In this document: positions 14,245 to 19,978 of the stretch, one piece after another | Position numbering within the stretch: position 1 is the stretch's first letter | How the letters are laid out: each line of letters opens with the position of its first letter | DNA from: Pirellulaceae bacterium | GTDB lineage: Bacteria > Planctomycetota > Planctomycetia > Pirellulales > Pirellulaceae | Assembly (NCBI GenBank): GCA_013002105.1 | Contig: JABDKS010000851.1 | Span: forward strand, 1 to 19,978 | Reading direction: 5' to 3' | DNA length: 19,978 bases | The notes under the pieces: generated by a model | The model's database searches: none | The model's input: only the letters and a program-made list of their open reading frames with translations | What the model was told of the DNA's origin: nothing | Program-made: the position numbers and the translations under genes

Positions 14245-14338
14245 GGAAGCGTTTGCTGGTCTGGTGACCGCCTCGGTCTTCAAAACCGATGAAGCGTCCG
14301 AAACGATGCTTGGTGGGTTCGATTCCCATCCGCTTCCG
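14245..14338 (+). tRNA. selC: tRNA-Sec (anticodon UCA)
   Basis: The acceptor strands GGAAGCG (14245-14251) and CGCTTCC (14331-14337) pair fully and are followed by discriminator G; CCA is not encoded. The anticodon stem TCGGT/ACCGA encloses the loop CTTCAAA, so the anticodon is UCA. The variable arm is very long, with a 7-bp stem (AAGCGTC/GATGCTT, one G-T pair). The T loop TTCGATT is closed by six pairs, so acceptor plus T stem total 13 bp, as expected for tRNA-Sec. The D arm has the GGTC/GACC stem. The GGAAG start is the same as in E. coli selC. It decodes UGA with selenocysteine via SelA and SelB, which are not in this window. It diverges from the DUF3179 selenoprotein gene. Confidence 0.93.
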
Positions 14339-14450
14339 CTTGTTGGCCAATGGTTCGATCGCGTAGTTTTTGCCGGGGTTTGGTTTGCGCCGCCAGTGGA
14401 GGCCACTTCGTGAGACTGCCCCTCGAGGCCGCTGTCCCAGTGATTCATCG

Positions 14451-15446
14451 ATGCTTGTCACTCCCGAATCGCTTCGCGAAAACCAACGCCATTCGCTGAT
14501 CGCTGCGTTCATCACCGGCGTGGTGATCGTCATGTTGGGATTCGTCTGGCCAGTTTGGTTTTTTGCGCTGCCATTGCCGGCGATTGTCTATTGGTGGTTT
14601 CGCCGCAAGCTAAAGCGACGTGCGGCAGTCATCGCGACTCCGTTCCCCGAGGCGTGGGAGCGAATTTTGCAGTCACACGTCGAGTATTTTCGGGCGCTGG
14701 AGGAATCGCAGAGGCAGCGTTTTCGTCAGATGGTGCAGGTGTTTTTGGATGAAACGCTGATTACTGGGATTCGCACCGAAGTGGATGACCTGACGGAAGT
14801 CCTGGTTGCGGCCAGCGCGGTGATCCCCGTGTTTGGTTTTGATGACTGGGACTATACGCGGTTGGGGGAAGTGCTGATCTATCCCGGTCGCTTCGGCGAA
14901 AATTTTGAAACCGCAGAAGGTGCTGATCGTCACACCCTTGGCATGATCGGCGTCAATCATCTGAGCGGTGTCATGATTTTGTCCAAGCCGGATTTGATCG
15001 CCGGTTTTGAAAACACAACCGATAAGCGGAATGTGGGGATTCACGAATTCGCCCACTTGGTCGATCAAGCGGACGGATCCGTTGACGGGTTGCCGGCGGG
15101 GATATCGCGAGATGTCGTCGGGCCGTGGCTGAATTGGGTCGCGGGCGAATTGGAATCGCGGCCGGACACCAAGCACCATATTGATGATTACGCTTACACG
15201 AATGATGCCGAGTATTTTGCGGTCTTGTCAGAATACTTTTTTGAATCGCCGGAACTGCTCTTTCAAAAAGATCCGGCGACCTATGCGATGTTAAAGAAAA
15301 TGTATCATCAGAATCCGCGACGGCTACTCGGTTCCGTCTTACCACGACGGTCGCGCCGGGTCGGCCGAAACGCTCTATGTCCCTGCGGCAGTGGCCAAAA
15401 GTACAAGCGGTGTTGCCGACCACTGGCCCAACGTCGCAGTCGATAG
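14451..15446 (+). CDS. mtfA: MtfA-like zinc peptidase with C-terminal SEC-C motif
   Basis: A protein of 331 residues. Two hydrophobic segments near the N-terminus (about residues 16-52) anchor it in the membrane. The MtfA (M90) peptidase domain follows, with HEFAH at 198-202, part of GIHEFAHLVDQADG, giving the zinc ligands and catalytic Glu. A later Glu in NDAEYFAVLSEYFFE fits the third ligand region. In E. coli MtfA is an aminopeptidase-like protein that binds the Mlc repressor. The extreme C-terminus holds a SEC-C motif, CPCGSGQKYKRCC (310-322), a zinc-binding tail known from SecA. ATG 14451 is preferred; a TTG at 14370 would add an Arg/Pro-rich stretch beginning 32 bases after the tRNA. 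Confidence 0.9.
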   Translation: MLVTPESLRENQRHSLIAAFITGVVIVMLGFVWPVWFFALPLPAIVYWWFRRKLKRRAAVIATPFPEAWERILQSHVEYFRALEESQRQRFRQMVQVFLDETLITGIRTEVDDLTEVLVAASAVIPVFGFDDWDYTRLGEVLIYPGRFGENFETAEGADRHTLGMIGVNHLSGVMILSKPDLIAGFENTTDKRNVGIHEFAHLVDQADGSVDGLPAGISRDVVGPWLNWVAGELESRPDTKHHIDDYAYTNDAEYFAVLSEYFFESPELLFQKDPATYAMLKKMYHQNPRRLLGSVLPRRSRRVGRNALCPCGSGQKYKRCCRPLAQRRSR

Positions 15447-15491
15447 GGTATCTTGTCAGGCAGTTTTTAGTCTCTCGCGCGGCTGGCACAG

Positions 15492-15845
15492 ATGAACACA
15501 CCCTTGGCATCGATCGCCCTGTTTCTCTTGGCGTCCGCGTTTGGAGCGATCGGACAGTTTTTGTACAAGTCCGGGGCCGATAACGCGGGCGGTTCCCTAG
15601 TCAGTTACGTTTGGAATGCCCGGATTCTTGGCGGCGTCGTTTGTTATATCGCCGTGATGGTGTTGTTCGTCGCCGCTTTTAAACGTGGTGGTGAATTGTC
15701 GGTACTGTATCCCATTTACGCGACAACATTCATTTGGGCGGCATTGATTGGACTGTTCGCCTACGCGACGCCAATCAGTTGGGTCAATATTTGCGGGATG
15801 GGATTATTGATCGTCGGCATGTGTTTGATGGGATGGGGAACATGA
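15492..15845 (+). CDS. Small four-helix membrane protein (SMR/EamA-like)
   Basis: A 117-residue protein with four hydrophobic helices (about residues 5-22, 45-66, 72-92 and 96-114). The first helix contains FGAIGQFLYKSG, and the third GELSVLYPIYATTFIW, a pattern of the small multidrug-resistance/EamA (DMT) superfamily. In this group ArnE/ArnF-like flippases move undecaprenyl-linked lipids. Its stop overlaps the start of the phosphatidyltransferase gene (ATGA), so the two are coupled. That, and the downstream lipid genes, favour a role in moving a lipid or lipid precursor rather than drug export. The exact substrate is not readable from the sequence. Confidence 0.8.
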   Translation: MNTPLASIALFLLASAFGAIGQFLYKSGADNAGGSLVSYVWNARILGGVVCYIAVMVLFVAAFKRGGELSVLYPIYATTFIWAALIGLFAYATPISWVNICGMGLLIVGMCLMGWGT

Positions 15846-16537
15846 GCGACGAGACATCCAACCGCCGGCCTCTGAAAACCCGTGGCTGGGGAATCTTTCA
15901 GCGTTTCGCTGCTTGGTTGGCAACCACACCGGTCACGCCGAATATGATTTCGGCGTCGAGTGTTCTGTTTGGCGTTGCCGCCGGCGTGACGCTGGCAGCA
16001 ACATCCGTGGTCGATGACGATCTGGCGAGAAGGATTTTATGGGGACTCTCAGGTGTCTTCATTCAATGTCGTTTGATCGCCAACCTGCTTGACGGCATGG
16101 TGGCAATCGAAGGCGGCAAAGCGTCGGCGGTGGGCGATTTGTACAACGAAGTCCCCGATCGAATCTCCGATAGCGCTATTTTTATCGGCGCAGGTTTCTC
16201 ATTGGGGGGACGAATTGATCTAGGTTTGCTAGCCGCATTGGTTGCAGTATTCGTTGCTTATGTTCGAGCGATGGGAGCGAGCGTTGGTGTGGGACAGGTT
16301 TTTGCCGGACCGATGGCCAAACCGCAGCGGATGGCGTTGATGACCGGAGTGTGTCTTGTTTGCTTGGTCTTTCCATCAAGTCGATGGACGATCGGCGATT
16401 GGCCTGCCATCGGGTTCAGCGGGGCGGCATTGATTGCCGTGATCGCAGGTGGCGTGGCCACTTCCGTGCGTCGCCTGCGGCTGATCGGAGCATTGATGCG
16501 AGAACGAGCAACGGAGAAGGTGCCCGGCGATGTTTGA
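15842..16537 (+). CDS. CDP-alcohol phosphatidyltransferase family protein, degenerate motif
   Basis: A 231-residue membrane protein with at least five hydrophobic helices. It lines up with the CDP-OH-P family around residues 81-106, where the canonical motif is Dxx-DG-xx-AR-x8-G-x3-D-x3-D. Here it reads N81-LL-D84-G85-MV-A88-I89, then G98-DLY-N102-EVP-D106. Two of the four metal-binding aspartates (81, 102) are Asn and the Arg is Ile, while D84, G85, G98 and D106 are kept. The protein may use another substrate, be weakly active or have lost the usual reaction. ATG 15842 overlaps the stop of the preceding gene. CdsA, which supplies CDP-diacylglycerol, is encoded immediately downstream with an 8-base overlap. 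Confidence 0.8.
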   Translation: MSDETSNRRPLKTRGWGIFQRFAAWLATTPVTPNMISASSVLFGVAAGVTLAATSVVDDDLARRILWGLSGVFIQCRLIANLLDGMVAIEGGKASAVGDLYNEVPDRISDSAIFIGAGFSLGGRIDLGLLAALVAVFVAYVRAMGASVGVGQVFAGPMAKPQRMALMTGVCLVCLVFPSSRWTIGDWPAIGFSGAALIAVIAGGVATSVRRLRLIGALMRERATEKVPGDV

Positions 16538-17504
16538 TCATCTGTCTCGCGAAGTGTTGCTGACATTGGGCGGAATCGTTGCGGCGCTGATCACGTCCAA
16601 TGTCATTGTGTGGGGGATGGGACGCAGCAACCCGCAACGTGATTTGACGGAAGTGTCGCTGCGGTTAAAGACGTGGTGGATGATTGTTGGTCTGTTCAGT
16701 CTCGTCTTGCTAATTCACCAAACAGCGTCGATCGCATTCTTGGCGTTCGTCAGTTTCCTTGCACTCAAGGAGTTTCTGTCGCTGATTCCGACGCGCCGCG
16801 CCGATCACCGCGTGTTGTTTTGGGCGTACTTGGCGATTCCTATTCAGTACTATTGGGTTTATTGCCAGTGGTTCGGAGTCTTCATCATCTTCATACCGGT
16901 TTACATGTTCATGTGGTTACCAACACGGATGGTAACCATCGGCGAAACCAGCGGTTTTTTGCGGGCGGTGGGCACATTGCACTGGGGGTTGATGACGACG
17001 GTGTTCAGCTTGTCCCACGCTGCGTTCTTGCTGGTGTTGGAGCCATCCGAAACGGCGCGGGTCGCTCCCGAGTGGTTCAACGAAACGGCGGCCACCGCGA
17101 GTGGCGCGGGCCAATTGCTGTTGTTGGTGCTGTTGACGCAGTTCAATGACATCGCGCAATTTTGCTGGGGCAAGGCGTTGGGAAAGCGCCGCGTGGCACC
17201 CAAAGTGAGTCCCGGAAAAACTTGGGCGGGATTCGTAGGTGGTGTCGCAACGACGATCGCATTAGCAAGTTTGCTCGGCCCTTGGCTGACATTTCTTGAC
17301 TTGCCGCGGGCTGCCATGGCAGGGTTGATTGTGGGTGTGAGTGGTTTCTTTGCAGATCTGTCGATCAGCGCACTCAAGCGGGACCTTGGCGTAAAAGACT
17401 CGGGTTTTTCATTGCCTGGTCACGGCGGCATTCTTGATCGTGTCGACAGCTTGACGTTCACAGCGCCGCTGTACTTTCATTTTGTCTACTACTGTTACGG
17501 GTAA
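16530..17504 (+). CDS. cdsA: Phosphatidate cytidylyltransferase (CdsA)
   Basis: A 324-residue integral membrane enzyme, about eight hydrophobic helices, which makes CDP-diacylglycerol from phosphatidic acid and CTP. The full family signature is at residues 280-304: SALKRDLGVKDSG, then FSLPGHGGILDR, with the conserved Lys-Arg, Lys-Asp and Asp-Arg. A second conserved block, GKRRVAPKVSPGKTWAGFVGG, precedes it. The ATG at 16530 overlaps the end of the phosphatidyltransferase gene by 8 bases. With the PlsC-like gene 11 bases downstream, this is a lipid operon covering acylation, activation and head-group transfer. Confidence 0.96.
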   Translation: MFDHLSREVLLTLGGIVAALITSNVIVWGMGRSNPQRDLTEVSLRLKTWWMIVGLFSLVLLIHQTASIAFLAFVSFLALKEFLSLIPTRRADHRVLFWAYLAIPIQYYWVYCQWFGVFIIFIPVYMFMWLPTRMVTIGETSGFLRAVGTLHWGLMTTVFSLSHAAFLLVLEPSETARVAPEWFNETAATASGAGQLLLLVLLTQFNDIAQFCWGKALGKRRVAPKVSPGKTWAGFVGGVATTIALASLLGPWLTFLDLPRAAMAGLIVGVSGFFADLSISALKRDLGVKDSGFSLPGHGGILDRVDSLTFTAPLYFHFVYYCYG

Positions 17505-17515
17505 AAGGTAGCGAG

Positions 17516-18187
17516 ATGATCAATGACGTCCTGCGATACTTGTATTTTCTATTGATCGTCCGACCGGTGGTCATGGTCGTGATCGGACTCAATGCCAGAA
17601 ACGCACAACGATTGCCACAGAAGGGTCCGGCGCTGGTCGTCGCGAACCACAACAGCCATTTGGACACCATGGTGTTGATGACGTTATTCGGAATGAACCG
17701 GTTGCATTGCGTTCGACCGGTCGCTGCAGCGGATCACTTTTTACGCAATCGATTCATGGCTTGGTTTTCGACCAAGATCATTGGGATCGTGGCATTGCAG
17801 CGGGAGATGAAGGGTGTCCGAACTGATCCGCTCGCGGGAATCAGCGAAGCACTCGATCGAGAGCAGATTCTGATCCTGTTTCCCGAAGGAAGTCGGGGTG
17901 CACCGGAGATTCGCGAACAGTTCAAGACCGGCGTAGCACATGTTGCCAAGCGACATCCAGAGGTGCCAATCACACCGGTGTTCTTACATGGCCTGGGGAA
18001 GGCGCTGCCCAAGGGCGAAGGTATTTTGGTGCCGTTTTTTTGCGATGTCTTTGTGGGCACACCCATCAAGTGGACGGGCAAACGAGATACGTTCATGACG
18101 CAGTTAGAAACCGCTGTAAACGACCTGGCCGCTCAATCGCATGTACCCAGTTGGGGAAACGACACGCCGTGCGAAACGTCCACTTAG
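17516..18187 (+). CDS. plsC: 1-acyl-glycerol-3-phosphate acyltransferase (PlsC-like)
   Basis: A 223-residue membrane-associated acyltransferase that would turn lysophosphatidic acid into phosphatidic acid, the CdsA substrate. The catalytic H-x4-D is NHNSHLD (His45, Asp50), after an N-terminal hydrophobic helix (about 6-25). The substrate-binding block FPEGSRG is at 122-128. A PTPVFLHG-like strand (ITPVFLHG) follows near residue 158. Its ATG at 17516 is 11 bases after the cdsA stop. It is the last gene of the operon. Specificity between glycerolipid and other acceptors cannot be told from the sequence. Confidence 0.93.
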   Translation: MINDVLRYLYFLLIVRPVVMVVIGLNARNAQRLPQKGPALVVANHNSHLDTMVLMTLFGMNRLHCVRPVAAADHFLRNRFMAWFSTKIIGIVALQREMKGVRTDPLAGISEALDREQILILFPEGSRGAPEIREQFKTGVAHVAKRHPEVPITPVFLHGLGKALPKGEGILVPFFCDVFVGTPIKWTGKRDTFMTQLETAVNDLAAQSHVPSWGNDTPCETST

Positions 18188-18659
18188 GACTTCGCTTTGG
18201 ATGTTGCTGAGCCGTTATGATTTGAACTCACGCTATTTGCATCCCACTTTTGCTCTGACCGAGTCTGACGGTGCTTACACCCCTTCGCATGCTTGTGCTC
18301 GGTGTCGTTATGTTTAACGCCGGTGTAGCCATGGCGGACGAACGTCCCAACATCGTTGTGATTCTAATCGTATTGCTGCTCCCCCGACGAAGGATATCGC
18401 CCTGTATCGAGGTGGGCCGCCGACCGCGGCGATCGGATATGTTTCCGACTTGGCGTTGTGCCAGTCGCCACAATCGCACCAATGGTGAATTCTTTGCGCG
18501 GATGATGGCAACTTCGTTACACTAATCAAGGATGATGCACCCGTCGCGTGCATCCTGACAGATCCCAAAGCAAGTTCTAGTCGCGAATTGATTCCCACGG
18601 GCCCGTGGGAAACCCAATGGTTGCAGGCGGATTTCGAACGAGTGTTTCAGGCTTTCTAA
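18188..18659 (+). pseudogene. Degraded region with sulfatase-like start and orphan C-terminal frame
   Basis: No intact gene is present. A frame at ATG 18271 begins with a signal-peptide-like segment (MLVLGVVMFNAGVAMA) followed by DERPNIVVIL, the usual start of planctomycete sulfatases, but it loses sense after about 35 codons. A second frame, coherent from about 18362, ends at TAA 18657-18659, directly adjoining the next ATG. It contains one TGA (18486-18488) followed by ILCADDGNFVTLIKDDAP and ends with FERVFQAF. The family of this part is not recognised. It could be the remnants of one or two genes after deletions. Confidence 0.45.
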
Positions 18660-19055
18660 ATGACCAATAGTAAAAACTCATTCATCGGTTACATCATTGG
18701 TGGGCTGTTGTCGTTGTGTGGATGCAGTCAAGAGTTGCCAACGCCATCTGATGCTGGAGAACCGACGCTGGTCGAAGAGGTCAGCGTAAGCGGATTCGAT
18801 TCTGACAGCGAGCCGGTGATCAAGAAATGGTCGGATGGAACGCTGTCGATCGTGTTCGAGGCAATGCCACCCTTCTTTGCAGAAGAGGACGGGACGGAAT
18901 CCGATTTCGAGAGTTTTGACGTCGTCATCCAAGATGTGCTCGGGGTTTCTGTTTCTCGTCAGGATCGCGAAGTGTTCGTCATTGACAACCCAGATCCGGA
19001 CACGGCCGCGAAAGCCAAAGCATGGCTCGAGACGTTCCACGATCAACGGTCATAG
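18660..19055 (+). CDS. Small putative lipoprotein
   Basis: A 131-residue protein. The N-terminus (MTNSKNSFIGYIIGGLLSLCGC) has a Lys, a hydrophobic stretch and a possible lipobox ending at Cys22 (LCGC), so it is probably a membrane-anchored lipoprotein. The mature part is very acidic (EEDGTESDFESFD near residue 82-94) and its C-terminal half (FDVVIQDVLGVSVSRQDREVFVIDNP) suggests an alpha/beta domain with an ending helix (DTAAKAKAWLETF). I recognise no family. Its ATG directly follows the TAA of the coherent upstream frame (TAAATG), so it may once have been the second gene of a coupled pair. Confidence 0.7.
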   Translation: MTNSKNSFIGYIIGGLLSLCGCSQELPTPSDAGEPTLVEEVSVSGFDSDSEPVIKKWSDGTLSIVFEAMPPFFAEEDGTESDFESFDVVIQDVLGVSVSRQDREVFVIDNPDPDTAAKAKAWLETFHDQRS

Positions 19056-19529
19056 GTGTCGGTGAATCCGGAGGGTGGGCCGCGTCGTTGTTGCAAAAGC
19101 ATCGATTGTCGGAGACCGGAGACCTGAGACCTGAGACCGGAGAGCGACCCGGTGAACCGGAACGTGTCCGGCCAATGTGGATCTCGGGACGAATCGTGTC
19201 TTTCCTGCGATCCATACGTGACAATGCTTGCGCATCAGGATTCAGGGCTGAACTGGGAAAGGTCTACCGCCGAAATGACCGTTAATTCGACGATTTTACT
19301 CGCGTCCTTTCCCTGATCCGTATTGGCTCGGTGTCTTCGTCGTGGCGTCAGGTTTGCCCGTAGTGAACGTTATCCGTTCGTGATCAGAACTCCATCGCAT
19401 GGTTTCGCACAAAACGGCAAGATTGGTCGATTTTTGGGTTTCACGTTCTGGAGAGATTATTCGATTATCTTCGCGAAACTCCCAGGCGGCTGACGCATTT
19501 AATCGCTAGACATTCAGGAGATATCCAGC
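19056..19529. other. Spacer with 7-bp tandem repeats
   Basis: No gene is supported here. Five tandem 7-mers lie at 19111-19145. The stretch 19270-19529 upstream of the next gene shows no clear promoter boxes; the only evident signal is the ribosome-binding site AGGAG at 19516-19520. Confidence 0.5.
19111..19145 (+). repeat. Five-copy 7-bp tandem repeat
   Basis: The units are GGAGACC, GGAGACC, TGAGACC, TGAGACC and GGAGAGC, in that order. Only the first base of the unit and the last copy vary. This is a short, possibly slippage-prone microsatellite in non-coding DNA. Confidence 0.8.
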
Positions 19530-19978
19530 GTGACGCACAACAGAATCATTTCGCCTGCCCCGTTTTGGATCTGCATACTCCTGCTAATGGCGGGCCATCA
19601 AAACGTGGATGCGGTGGATCGATCATCTTCGACCGGTGGGGATGAACTCGCGAAACATGGTTTTGTCTTTTATAACGGTCACTTCATTCCAGGTCCGTAC
19701 ACCATCGAGCGCACGGGTGACTTCATTCGTGTGAACAACATTCAGATCGACGGGCAGCAACTGGGAGCACGTGTTCACGTCGCTGCAAGTAGCAATCCAA
19801 TTGGCGAGGTCCAGTTGGTGAGTTTCAGCCCGAACCATTCGATCCCCCGTCACGAGGTGATCGCTGAGCATCAGCCAGAATTGTTCGAGCAAGAGTTATT
19901 GTCACCGACGGATGAATTACATCTTGCGATCATCGATGCGGCTCGCGGCGATATCACCGTGATCTACGACAAACGCCC
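19530..19978 (+). CDS. Secreted hypothetical protein, 5' part (cut by window end)
   Basis: A GTG at 19530 with AGGAG nine bases upstream opens a frame that is still open at the last base (149 codons seen). The N-terminus has a signal peptide (PFWICILLLMAGHQNVDA), so the protein is exported. The mature part contains GFVFYNGHFIPGPYTIER followed by a strand-turn INNIQ-type segment (IRVNNIQIDG). This 'FVFxxGxxIPxPY' pattern is recurrent in planctomycete secreted proteins of unknown function. No catalytic motif is seen in the part available, and the ending lies beyond the window. Confidence 0.75.
   Translation, partial: MTHNRIISPAPFWICILLLMAGHQNVDAVDRSSSTGGDELAKHGFVFYNGHFIPGPYTIERTGDFIRVNNIQIDGQQLGARVHVAASSNPIGEVQLVSFSPNHSIPRHEVIAEHQPELFEQELLSPTDELHLAIIDAARGDITVIYDKR

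Noticed and set aside
14200..14450. Reverse-strand open frames across the tRNA region
   Set aside because: They are mirror frames of the tRNA-Sec gene and of the MtfA leader, with no independent support.

Overview
The window looks like chromosomal DNA from a planctomycete of the Rhodopirellula type (Pirellulales). The pointers are protein-level: a small membrane protein beginning with the NPYQPP motif common in this group, a DUF1111 di-haem oxidoreductase, an ABC-2 permease fused to a CPBP protease, a PilZ protein of planctomycete type, and loosely packed genes with long spacers. No rRNA or taxonomic marker is present, so this is an inference.

Region 1 (about 1-5500, all + strand) is accessory DNA. 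It opens with about 570 bases of non-coding DNA holding palindromes and a direct repeat. Then follow a small membrane protein and a series of small acidic proteins. One is clearly barstar-like, one is SUKH (SMI1/KNR4)-like, and several resemble immunity or orphan hypothetical proteins; one is frameshifted. A VOC/glyoxalase-fold protein lies among them. No toxin is visible, so this may be a store of orphan immunity genes.

Region 2 (5535-10818, all - strand) holds a NatA-type ABC ATPase overlapping its ABC-2/CPBP permease partner by 4 bases, homoserine dehydrogenase (hom), and a PilZ-domain protein.

Region 3 (11192-15446) is the most interesting. A secreted di-haem DUF1111 protein converges on a DUF3179 gene whose reading frame is open on both sides of a single in-frame TGA. 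That TGA lies exactly where the family has the first cysteine of its CPLC motif, giving Sec-His-Leu-Cys. Diverging from this gene is a tRNA with anticodon UCA, a long variable arm and a 13-bp acceptor/T helix, which is tRNA-Sec (selC). The window therefore holds an overlooked DUF3179 selenoprotein next to its own tRNA; a gene caller would split it into two ORFs. A candidate SECIS hairpin follows the UGA. An MtfA-like zinc peptidase with a C-terminal SEC-C motif comes next.

Region 4 (15492-18187, + strand) is a tight phospholipid operon: a small SMR/EamA-like membrane protein, a CDP-alcohol phosphatidyltransferase-like protein with a degenerate active-site motif, CdsA and a PlsC-type acyltransferase.

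Region 5 (18188-19978) holds a degraded stretch with a sulfatase-like start, a small lipoprotein, a spacer with 7-bp tandem repeats, and the 5' part of a secreted hypothetical protein cut by the window end.
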